64,000 nucleotides of DNA, taken from assembly GCF_049306965.1 (NCBI RefSeq), contig NC_133180.1:23909001-23973000 (forward strand), read 5' to 3'. The position numbers and the translations under genes were made by a program. The notes below the pieces were generated by a model that was given only the letters and a program-made list of their open reading frames with translations, was not told where the DNA came from and ran no database searches. Shown piece after piece: positions 36,208-49,200 of this stretch; position 1 is the first letter of the stretch, and the number at the start of each line of letters is the position of its first letter. The stretch is from Danio rerio (taxonomy: Eukaryota; Chordata; Actinopteri; Cypriniformes; Danionidae).

Positions 36208-36685
36208 TGGCTCTTCCTCGATAGGACTTGTCAACATGATAACTGACACTACAGAGTCTGAAACTAAGTGTGCCTGAATTAAGCAATAAGGGATGGAAAT
36301 ATTTCTTTATTTACAGCACAGTAAAAAGTGATTAGTTTACTTAAACAAGTGAGTAAACTCGGAACTGTTCAGTTCACACATTTTATAATAATGCATATAG
36401 TTCATTTACCTGATAATTTGATGTCAACTCATTGCTTTTTACAGTGCAGCTACAAAACAAACAATTTTACATGTTGTTTATAGCGGCACTGGGTGTAATT
36501 TCGGACACAATTATTACTGATTCAAAAGATTTCCTTTGCAGCGCACTGATAAAATGTGTTTTTTTTGATGTTCATTTATATTTTTGTATTTTTGGTGAAT
36601 TTTATGGTTTTATTGTCACAGCCTGAAAAAGTTGTCTCATACATTGCGTTTTAGGTGTTGTCAATATGCCAACTTAAATACTTTT

Positions 36686-36691
36686 AATAAA
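36686..36691 (+). terminator. znf185: znf185 poly(A) signal
   Basis: AATAAA lies 478 bases after the stop, with a GT-rich element (GTGTGTTTCTGTGTC) just downstream. The 3' UTR would be 36208 to about 36710. Confidence 0.65.
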
Positions 36692-37179
36692 TCAATATTG
36701 TGTGTTTCTGTGTCTTTGGAAAAATGTACATTAGAACCACCGTTTAATATAAAGTACATTTGATTACCCATCAGATCATCATTAAATAGGTTTATTGTAC
36801 AGAACATGAGTATATCTATTTTAGTAAATTATCATTGTTGATTATACCTACTGACTAAATTCCCTGGTTTATTACAGTAATTCTCTTTCTTATCAACATA
36901 TTTGTCATCTTTCTTACTAATAACTATTTTTCTTGTATTTCCAAATCAACATTTTTCGACCTTAAATAATGTCTCTAAAATTATATGAATGGATCACTTA
37001 GATTAATTTTGTTGCTTCGGCTCCTGAAATCACGCTTGTATTTTAGAATGAGAGATCCGTACACACAGACCTGCTGGCGGAACCATGGGCATATATAGAA
37101 TTGTATGGAAACACATTTCTACCAGGTAAGAAAAAAGTCAATTATGCTTTAAAAGGTCAAAGTTATGACTTTCATCATC

Positions 37180-38560
37180 TACATTTTGCCATATTAAAAA
37201 AAAAAATTAAAGCAAAATCACAAATTTTATCTTTTAAGTTTGAAGATAATTGTCGTAATTTTACATAGTTTTATCTCATAATTTAGATTTTTGAATTCAT
37301 ATTATAGACTTTTTAAGCCACACTTTTTACTTTTTAAATAATAATTCAGATTTTTTTTTTCTCGTAATTCAAACAAAAAATAATGAAAATACAAGATAAA
37401 ATCACATTTTAAACCATAATTTAAACTTTTTTTAGTCACAATTTTACATTTTTGTCTTGAAATTTGGACTTCATTTCAACTTTTCATAACATAATTTCAA
37501 CTTTTTAAGTCATAATTTTGACTCAATTTAAATTTAAATGTGGTTATTTGGTCTTTTTTTATCTTGTAATTATGACAAACAACATTAATCTTGCGATTTT
37601 GACTTTTTAAGCCATAATTTCAGTAATTTATTTTGTAAATTAAACTTTTTAAACTTCTAATTTTGAGTCAAATTGACAAAATAAAAGTCATGATTTTTAT
37701 TTTATCTCATAATTATGACTAAAATTGTCTACTTTTATCTTGTAGTTGACATTTTAAGTCATTATTTCAACTTTTTATCTCATATTTTTAACTCATAATT
37801 TAGATTTTTTTAATTAACAGTTTTCACATATAAATCAGAATTTATAAAGTTAAAACTGTCAAGTTGATCAAGTTGTAGTAACAATTTCAACTTTTTATCT
37901 CATAATTGAAAATTTTTAATTCACAATTTTCAGATTAACATAAGAATTTTTAAAGTTGATCATAATAATCATAATCTAGATTAATCACAATCTCGCCATT
38001 TTAACTTTCTTCAGCCACAATTTTCACTTTTCATCTCTTCATTTTACTCAGAATTTTACTTTTTAAAAATCATAATTTTCACTTTTTATTTTGTAATTTT
38101 GACCTTTTCCCAACTTTTCAGTCATAAATTCAACATTTTAACTCATAATTTAAAAATTACAAAAAAAAATCAAAATCATACTTTTGACTGTCTTATCTTC
38201 AAATTTATCTTGTAATTTTGACTGGCATCATTTTGAATTTTCATAATTTTAATTTAGCATCATAATTTCAAGGTTTTAATCTATTTTAAAGTAGAAATTA
38301 TGAGATAAAAAGTAAAACAAATATTATAGTTAACAAATCATACTTTTTACTTTTTTAATCTAGTAATTTTTGTCATCATTTTGACAATTTATAACAGTTT
38401 TAAACCAACAATTTCAAAGTTTTCAATCCAGCAATTTTGACATTTCAATACAATTTTTATGTTTTAAGTCATAATTATTATTTTTTTTTAAGTATAAATA
38501 AGAACTAAGTCATAAGTCATAATTTTGTACTTAAAATTGTATTTATTTATTTACTTACCT
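37180..38560. repeat. Degenerate AT-rich repeat between convergent genes
   Basis: About 1.4 kb of diverged short units built on TTTTTAAGTCATAATTTCAA and CTTTTTATCTCATAATTTTG, each about 25-30 bases. Most run one way; some stretches (about 38290) are in the opposite orientation. It fills most of the gap between the znf185 and plp1 3' ends. Confidence 0.8.
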
Positions 38561-38747
38561 ACTGGAAATGGCATTCCACAAAAATTGCCTATGAGCAGAA
38601 CAGTGTGATCTGCTTTATTACCAACAGGTAATTGCGCTTCTCAAGCACAAAGGGAGCCACATGAGAAAGTTACATAGTGTTGCTTTTTTTTTTTTTGGAA
38701 AAAACTGACGACGCTGAGCATCAGGCCTTCATTAAAAGAAATTAAAG

Positions 38748-38753
38748 TTTATT
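38748..38753 (-). terminator. plp1: plp1 poly(A) signal
   Basis: AATAAA on the minus strand (GCAATAAACTTTAA) lies about 790 bases after the plp1 stop, implying a 3' UTR of about 39543 down to 38730. Confidence 0.5.
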
Positions 38754-39543
38754 GCATGAGTTGCAAAGAAGTCAACACAGATTTTATGTAAACTCACTTT
38801 AGTTTCAATTCTACATTCGTATTAATCACATACAGTTATTCACAAGAGTACTCTAGAAATAACTTTTAGTTGTCTAAAACGAGTCAGAACAATAAAAAAT
38901 GATTAGTTGTTTTGACCGAGCACCATCATTGATCAGGTTCAGCATACTGCTAAAGTTAGTCAAAATATACAACAAAACCACTCACAAACTTACAATCACA
39001 CACAGGAGGACCAACATTAGTGTCTGTAAATAATGAGTTCTCTGTGTCTCACACAATGCAAACCTACATCTGACAACAATCACACTCTCTCAAAAAGACG
39101 TGTAGTGTGTGTGGGTGTGTCTAAAAAAGAAAGAGAGTGGAGAAAAGCTAAAATCCTGGCAAACTGCAAGGCATTAATATGACCAAGAAGCACAATGAAT
39201 ACAATCATTAAAATGAATAAATGGCCATGAGAGCGGTCTAATAAAGACACAGCGAGAGGAAACGAGTGAAGAAATACAGAAGCAAGATTCCACTCCGCCA
39301 GAGATCTACGCTACAGTCTTTTATGTGTTGTGCTTTAACAAATTTATTTGCATCTATTGATCAGTGTTTTTGTGTGTGTTCAGTTTGTGGTCCTTTGGTT
39401 TGTGAATACAGTGGTTTGTGTGTGTTTGTTCTCTGTAAGCTAGAACTCTGCAGGGGCTTCATGGAGCTCGTTTGCGTTTCCTCACCGGCCGCAGTGAAGA
39501 CACTGAAACCGCAGCAGCAGGAAAGCAGGCGTAGAAACTGAAC

Positions 39544-40170
39544 CTAGCAACGGATTCCCTTCCTTCCTAGAAACCGCAGAATAGCGTAGTTGTAGGTGGT
39601 GGCGACCATGTAAACGAACTAGAGAACAAAAGTGGATGAGAAAGGAAGACATGTCTGATCAAATACTATTAGTCTCACTGTACAATAAACAAGGCATGTG
39701 ATTCTAATAATAGCACAACATTTCTACTACTATTCGCCCTCCTGTGAATTTCCTCCTTTTTTCTATTTCAAATATTTCCCAAATGATGTTTAACAGAGTA
39801 AGGATTTTTTTTCACAGTATTTACTACAATATTTTTTCTTTTGGAAAAAGTCTTATTTGTTTAATTTCGTCTAGAATAAAAGCAGTTTTTACTTAAAAAA
39901 AAAACAAAAAAAAAAAACATTGTAGGGTTAATATTGGGGCTGGGCTGATAAAAGATATTATATTGAATCGGGATAAAATTGATGTCAATAACGTCAATAA
40001 TAAAATAATAAGCTCTCGACTTTTTTACTCTATATTGATTGATGAGCCAATCACACAGTCGAAAAATGTGCAACAATGGGAATTTAAAAGTGTGTTGATA
40101 CTAGTGATGTACCACATTTTTGGCCACTGAAAATTTATTGGCTGAAAATTACGTTATGCCACTTCATTTA

Positions 40171-40256
<86 letters not shown>

Positions 40257-43200
40257 TACTGTTTAAGTCAGAATTACTAGCCCCCTTTGATTTTTAAAAA
40301 AATTATTACCCCCTTTAAGCTATAATTTTTTCGATACAGAACAACCCATCATTATACAATAACTTGCCTCATTCCCCTAACCTGCTTACTTAACCTAATT
40401 AACCAAGTTAAGCCTTTAAATGTCACTTTAAGCTGTATAGATGTGTCTTGAAAAATATCGAGTACAATATTATTTACAGCCATCATGGCAAAGATTAAAT
40501 AAATCAGTTATTAGAGATCAGTTATTAAAACTGTTATGTTTAGAAATGTGTTTAAAAAAATATTTTATCGGTTAAACAGAAAATAGGGAAAAAAATAAAC
40601 AGGGGTCTAATAATTCAGGGGGGGGGGGGGTATTTGTAAACAAATTTACAAAACATTCAAAACAATGATGTATCAGATACTGTAATAATTGGTAACTAGA
40701 CAAAACATCTAATTTTTCCATCTTATAAAGATCTGATGCAAAGAGACTCTGAAATTGGGAACATCATAACTATGGAAAAAGCCGTTTGTGTCTGAGACCA
40801 CAAGGGCAATTCCATTTTTATTTACAATGTTGATGTTTGGATGAATCTCACTGTGTATCTCCTCAGTGAGACAGAGGAACCCTGGCTGCTCCTAATGAGC
40901 TGTGCTGACAGTGAGCGCTCTGTGATTCTCTTTACATAAAGCCTGAGAAATGACTGCTGCCAAATATACAGGAAAAGGGAGTAGAGACACTGGGGATCTG
41001 CCATTAGCAGAGAGGTCAGTTTCTGATCATAAACTAAACATCCCTCTGCTGCACTTCCCTTATCAACTTCATGCTGTTTGACAGCTCTGACCTCTGACCT
41101 CAGAAAATACCAGTGGGCTTATTTACCCAAGTCAGTCAACAGGCAAAAAAACAAAAAAAAAAACAAATACAAATAAATTTGTTAATATAATAAGAAATAA
41201 ATGTACATTGTTAGTAAATACTTTTTGTGCAAATACCCACTCACCATTCTCAACTGTTAAGATGGACACTTTTGTAGTTGTTATATGTAGACTGGGAATA
41301 CTACATACATTATTTTCTTTTATTGATTAAAATGATAATAAATGTATTATTCCAATAAATATTTTTTATTTATTTAATGTAGAAATTGTGTAAAAATAAA
41401 ATAGTAATCGTTTACATGCTATTCATATACATCAGGTAAACAAACAAAAAATATAATATAATATAATATAATATAATATAATATAATATAATATAATATA
41501 ATATAATATAATATAATATAATATAATATAAAAATTCATTCATATAAAATAATATAACATAACATAAAAAATTAAATAATATAATAAAATATACATTAAT
41601 GTAATCTAATATACAGTAATACAATAAAATACAATACAAATTAATATAATATAACGTAATATAAAATAAAACAAAAATTTATTTATATAACATAACATAA
41701 CATAACATAACATAACATAACATAACATAACATAACATAACATAACATAACATAACATAACAATATAATATAAAATAATAAAATAAAATATAATATAATA
41801 TAATATAAATTAATATCATCTAATTTACAGTAATATAATATAATATAATATAATATAATATAATATAATATAATATAATATAATACGATATGATATAACA
41901 TAACATAACATAACATAACATGACATGACATGACATAACATAACAACATAATATAAAATAGTAAAATAAAATATAATATGATATAATATAATATAAATTA
42001 ATATCATCTAATTTACAGTAATATAATATAATATAATATAATATAATATAATATAATATAATATAATATAATACGATATGATATAACATAACATAACATG
42101 ACATGACATGACATGACATGACATAACAACATAATATAAAATAGTAAAATAAAATATAATATAATATAATATAAATTAATATCATCTAATATAATATAAT
42201 ATAATATAATATAATATAATATAATATAATATAATATAATATAATATAATATAATATAATATAATATAATACAATATGATATAACATAACATAACATGAC
42301 ATGACATGACATGACATGACATGACATAACATAACAACATAATATAAAGTAATAAAATATAATATAATATAAATTAATATCATCTAATTTACAGTAATAT
42401 AATATAATATAATAAGATCTAATATAATATAATATAATATAATACAATACAATATGATATAACATAACATAACATAACATAACATAACATAACATAACAT
42501 GACATGACATGACATAACAACATAATATAAAATAATAAAATAAAATATAACATAATATAATATAAATTAATATCATCTAATTTACAATAATATAATATAA
42601 TATAATATAATATAATATAATATAATATAATATAATATAATATAATATAATATAATACAATACAATATGAAATAACATAACATAACATAACATGACATGA
42701 CATGACAAATAAAATATAATATAATATAAATTAATATAATCTAATTTACAGTAATATAATATAATATAATATAATAAGATCTAATATAATATAATATAAT
42801 ATAATATAATATAATATAATATAATACAATACAATATGATATAACATAACATAACATAACATAACATAACATAACATAACATGATATGACATGACAACAA
42901 CATAATATAATAAAATTTAATATAAAATAACATAATATAACATAATATAATATAAAATAATAAAATATAATAATATACAGTAATATAGTATAATAAATAT
43001 GTGACCCTGAACCACAAACCTCTTATGCTCCATTTTTGACCATAACAAAAATTACATTGTATAGGTCAAAATTATTAAGATATAAAAATTTTTTTTTTTC
43101 ATTTCAGATGTAAGATATAAAGATCATTTTCCATAAACACATTTTGTGAATTCCCTACTGTAAATATATAAAAACACAATATTTGATTAGTGATTTAGAA

Positions 43201-46200
43201 AAATCTAAAATAAATAAATTAAAATAAATACATTTGTTATAAACTTTTTTTTCAAAATCATAATCCATCATCCAGTTAACAGCAGTCTTGAGGTTTTGCC
43301 CATGACTGTGAACAACGGGGTCTTGCAGTCAAAATAATTGAGAACTGCTGTTTTACAGTAAATAAAGCTGACTTATTATGACTGTTGGCAGATGTAGAAA
43401 GCGAGCTCACTAACCAGGGCAAGAAGGGTGATTCCTGCTCCAGCGAAAGCACAGATGTAAAGGTCATAGGTCACGTGGAACTGCAAACATAAAAAGAAAA
43501 ATAAGTGATGCGTCCTCTTGAAATCTGAGTGTATGTATGTTTGTTTTCACTTTTTGAACATCTAACCTCTGGTGCTTTGCATATGTTGGCCAGTGCATTT
43601 CCACAAACAACCCCTGGCATGGCATTCCAGGAAAGAAATCCTGCGCAGAACAATATAACACAGACATGACGATTCCCCGCAAGCATTTTTTGTTTTTAAA
43701 AGATGTCTAATAGACGTCTAAACATAGTCATTTCAGCTAAAACGAGGCTAAATTTGGGCTGTCAGTGAAAATCTAATAGAATTCTAAGAATAGGCCAAAA
43801 CTAGACTAGTCATCAAATAAACAGAAATGAATGACTACACATATTAAGTCTGTCGAATCTGTCTACTAGATGACTAGTCTAGTTTTGGGCTATTCTAAGA
43901 TGTCTATTTTCACTGACAGCCCACATTTAGCCTTGTTTTAGCCAAGCTGTCTATGTTTAGCTGTCTATTAAATGCCTATTAAACAAAAAATTGTTTGCTG
44001 GGTTGTAAAACACACATACACACATTGATGTGTGAGCGCTGACGTACCATACATGCGTGCATCCATGCAGACCCTGGATTGCTGGTTGAACAAGGTGGTC
44101 TCTGACAGGACGTTAACAGTGTGACAGGAGCTTTTCATATTAATGAAGAAGAGCACAGGAACAGCCGTGAAGCCGAACACAATCAGCCAGATCAGAGCGA
44201 GCACGTACGTCAGGATTATAAACTGCACAAGAGAAACAGCCAATCACATAGTTTTAATAACTCGTTTCTAACTCAGTTATTTTATCTTTGCCATGATGAC
44301 AGTAAATAATATTTGACTAGATATTTTTCAAGACACTTCTATACAGCTTAAAGTGACATTTAAAGGCTTAACTAGGTTAATTAGGTGAACTAGGCAGGTT
44401 GGAATAATTAGGCAAGTTATTGTATAACGATGGTTTGTTCTGTAAACTATCCAAAAAATATATAGCTTAAAGGGCCTAATAATTTTGACCTTAAAATGTT
44501 TTTTAAAAAAAAAAAAACTGCTTTTATTCTAGCTGAAATAAAGCAAATAAGACGTTCTCCAGAAGAAAAAATATTATCAGACATACTGTGAAATTTTCCT
44601 TGCTCTGTTAAACATCATTTGGGAAACATTAAAAATCAAAAATCAAAGGGGGGCTAATAATTCTGACTTCAATTGTATGTGTGAAATAAGGTTCAGTAAC
44701 ATTTCTATAAATAATAATAAAAAAACCTATGGGTATTCTATGGGTACAAAGATTTTAAATTATAATGAATTATTATTTTGGGGCTGCACTGTGGTCCTTA
44801 AGCATTTTACAATTTATATTGATTTTTCACCAAATGACCACTGTTCAAAATATGCTTGACAAAATTTTGGATTATACACAATGGCATTTTAATGACTGTT
44901 ACCTGTAAATCATGGTTTTGACAAGTATGATATTATGGTAGTAATTTAATTTAGACAGAATTTGTAAAAGCAGAATACATTTAAAGCTTTAAAGACACTC
45001 ATTTTTGCCTTGGAGATAAATAGGAAAATAAAATAGACATTTTTAAAAGTGCTGACTAAAGCAGCTGATCATGGCTTGCCAGGGAATTTACTAGCCATGA
45101 GTGTGTAGCTGGAGAATATTTCAGCAGTCCTACAATTTCTGACTAATGATTTTCCAGATTGATGTCGATTTATATTTCAAGAGTTCATACTTAGCTGATG
45201 ATTGTTTATAAAGCTTGTTTGGCATGCTGTCCCAAGAGAGAGCCATGAGCTCATAAGATCCTCGAGCCCAGGGCTCCCTCCAGTTTGCAAGGCGAAAGGG
45301 AAGTTTGAGCTCAGGTAGATCTCGAGAACTCCCCTGCTGTAGTAGCTAATGAACAGATAGTAGTAATTGGTCTTAAGAGATAACCAATTACTCGGAGCAT
45401 GTCTATGATGACTAATTTGGATTATTCAATTAACTTAGGTTGCATGTTTTTTGACGGTGGGAGGAAACCGGACAACTTGGGGGAAACCCACTTGAGCACT
45501 GGGAGATTGTGTAAACTCTGCACAGAAACGTCGGCTGGCTTGGTAAGGACTAGAACCAGTGACGTTCTTGCTGTGAGGCAACAGTGGTAACCACTGGGCC
45601 ACCATGCCACCCATCTAGGAAAGGAGGATAAGTAGGAGTGGAACGAGGGATTCTTCAAAACGAAGATGGCTGTTATATGGAACTTGGGGTACTTACAGTG
45701 GCTTAGGAATTGTCTGATTGGTGAATCATACATTGAATAATACAGGGCCGGCTACAAGCAATCATAAGCATGTGATCCTCTTGAAATTAGTTTATAAATA
45801 AACTTCACTTAAATGTATTCATTTTAAGTATTGTTATTATTTGCATCAATATTTTGTATTTTTTCCTTAAATTATCAAGTAAGACATTTTGATCAGACTT
45901 ATTTTTTTTTGTTCCTCGTTTTAAAAAATCTATTGGTATAGTAAACAAGCTTTTATGTTCAAGGGTCCAATAGATTGGAATAATTTACCTGCTAACATTC
46001 GATCCATTACATTAATTCAGGTGTTTAAGCAAACTTTGCTGTACTTGTTTTTTCCTGAGAAAGTTGTTATTTATGTGGTGATTTGATCACTGATCTGAAC
46101 ATCATTTTTGCACTATGTATATGCATGTATGTATACTATTTCCCCTTTTGTTAATGTTTCTTTTTGTTGGATGTTCAATAACTTATGTTTTGTTTTTATT

Positions 46201-49200
46201 ATGTGTTTGTGATTAATTGTACCCCTTGAAAATGAGAAAAAAGGGTTTATCCTAATGAATAAATATCAAATATCAATGTGAAAAATCTTTTCAAAAATTA
46301 TTTTACAAAAATTAAAGGTCATTTTATTTTATTAATGATTAATAATTAAAATGAATTGAATAATTATTTCAATAGTGCCTTTGTTATTGTTCATATAATA
46401 TATATGTGTCTAAAATCACCTTCCTCATTTTTAGATCTGCAATTTACATTTGGCATTTTTCATACTCTAAAATGGCATTATTAAAATGATGCACATGAAC
46501 AGTAAATAATAATAATAAAAACGTGCACACATGCAAACTCACAGTGAGACTTATGCAGCGCCCGAACTGTGTGCTCCTGAACTCCCCGAACGTCTGCTTT
46601 ACTGCACTGGTGGTGTAAAAACCTTCAGCCAGCAGCAGCAGTCCATAGAGGAAGAAGAAGGAGGCCAGACCGTAGATCACATACTGGAAATACTTTATAC
46701 TGAAACACAAAATGTGGACACAATGAGACATAAACAAAATAGATCCTCAAGTCAATTATTTCAAACCACTATTTACATCAGGGGTTCTCAAACTCGGTCC
46801 TGGTGTCTGGTGTCCTGCAGATTTTAGCTCCAACTTGCCTCAACACACCTGCAAGTATATGTTTCTAGAGAGCTTAGTAAGAGCTTGATTAGGAGTGTCT
46901 GATTGGAGTTGGAGCTAAAATCAGCAGGACACCGGACCTCCAGGACTCGGATTGAGATCCCCTGATTTACATAGTACTTATACAATGAACATTGTGCCAA
47001 ACTAGCTTTAAAGGCATGAACATGCAATCATTGTAAATCAAGTTCAAAACATCAAGCACATTTAAACAGCAAAGTGTAACAGAATCATTCTTTTTTTATT
47101 CAGCTTAGTCCCTTATTTATCAGGCATCGCCACAGCAGAATGAACCGCCAACTATTCCAATACTTGTTTTATTATAGCGGCTGCCCCTCCAGCTGCAACC
47201 CAGCAGTGAAAAATACACTCTCACATTCACACATGCACTCATACACCAAAGCCAATTTTGTTTACTCAATTCACCCGTCTTTGCACTGTGGTGGAAATCA
47301 AAGTGTAACAGAACCAATTACTTAAAAAATAAAGCAAATCCAAAAAGCTAACAAGACAATGTCATTGTTCAGCTCAATTAATTAGTCAAGAGAAGGAGAG
47401 CCATTCAACAACTTCAGTGCCATCAAATCGGTGATTTTACTAAGGGACAGGCAACTTTGGTCCTGGAGGGTCGATGTGCTGAAGAGTTGTGCTTCAACTC
47501 TAATCAAACACAGCTAATCAATGTTTTCAAGATCACTAGAAAACTTTAGGCTGGTGTGTTTAGTGGAGCTGGACCTCCAAGTTGTCCATCTCTGCTCTAA
47601 CTGTTAAAAAAAAGTTAAGGACTCACAAGTCTGCCATGACAGTGAAGTCCTGGACGTCCCTTGCGAAGTGGAGCTCTACAAAGGTGTGTGTATGAGTGAG
47701 TGCCTCATGGCCAGCCCCGCAGAAGAGCCCCACGCCGGCGTAGCAGAGCAGGGTGGCCACCAAGCTGGTGTAGGGCACAGCGCCCAGGCAGCGGATGCAG
47801 CAGTCATAGCAACCTGTAGGTGAGTAATAGATCAACACACACACTGCACATGCAGCACACACTATACACACACACATCTATACACTCACACACTCCTTAT
47901 GCTAACATAATCACCAAGAACGAGCGTGCACACTTAGGAGAGTTAGTTGGCCTACTGTTAGTCAAGGACACACACACGTAACGCAGTTTTATGTAATCAA
48001 TGTATCATGGGATCACAAATGAAGAAGCCAAATGCAAACAAAATGAACCCAGGCAATCACCAAGCATTGCTTGCAATCCCCAACCACAAAAAAAAAACAC
48101 AAAACCTCAACGTAAATGTAGCAATGCACTACAAAACATTAACAGGCAGATCAACTGCATCGATAAGACATTAATTAGTAAAGCAACTTAACCAAAGGAA
48201 GCCAAACAAGCGAAGGAAGGCTCGGCTGTGGACTTCTGCTTTCTCCGGCATGTGAGAGAAGATGACGGGTCTCAGGTCACCTAGAGCTTTACACAACCAC
48301 GGCTGTTTCACTGGAAACATTGACACTGCTGAGTCGAACCCACGCAGACGCTCGTTCGCTCCAGAGAGGCTGCTGTGCAAATTGAGGGAGGTAATTTGGC
48401 TTTCTTTCTTCAGATACACTCCAGTGTCCACCTCAAGGAAGAAAAAAACGCATCGCTTAAGCTGCTCCTCTCCCTCCCTCGCTTCTTTCTCTCCTTCTTT
48501 CCCTCTCTCTCTATGCTGAGCAGCCTGGTGTCAGGGTGAGGTTTGGGGTGTGTGTGTGTGTGTGTGTGTGAGTGTGCGTCTTCATGTGTGTTTGAGGTTT
48601 TGTGGTCAGAAGAAGAAGCACTTGTGATGGGCATAATGGCTTTTGTTCTAACAACAAAAACTATCTTTATGAACAAACAAGACACACACACTCAGCAGCG
48701 GAGTGCGTCACTGAGTTTCCACCCATAGCGGCACAGACAGACACACACTGACACTGGGGTTACAATTGGGATCATGGCAGGTCATCCTGTTTTATACACT
48801 GTAAATGATTTTTGTAAATTGCACCGTGTTTAACTGTAATATGAACTGTATTTTACAGTTATGCAGTATGTTACTTTATTTTAAAGTTGCATTGTGGAAA
48901 TTACTTTATATTTTACAGTAAATGTATGCAAGATGAATGATGCTGTAAATTTAAATACGGTATTTTTGCTGTAACTGATTTACAGTAAGTTACAGGTAAA
49001 CTGCTGCCAGTAATTTACTGTAGATTCTACAGGAAATTAAATAACAGTGTACTCTATTCCTACTTCTAACTCATCCTCTAAATAATAGCTAAGCCTGACA
49101 CTTACAATAATTTGATTATAATAGGAACAAAGCACATTGCACTTTAACTTACAGTGCTCAGCATAATTGAGTACACCCCATTTTGAAAAGGAATATTTGT

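Noticed and set aside
41412-43017. Many Tyr/Ile/Leu/Met-rich open frames on the minus strand
   Set aside because: Direct translation of the TATAA/CATAA/CATGA pentamer array; no gene features.
43276-47877. GPM6A/GPM6B as the identity of the proteolipid gene
   Set aside because: The first coding exon holds only ATGG. Exon sizes fit PLP1, and the C-terminus LGRKGIRC is short, lacking the long charged GPM6 tail.
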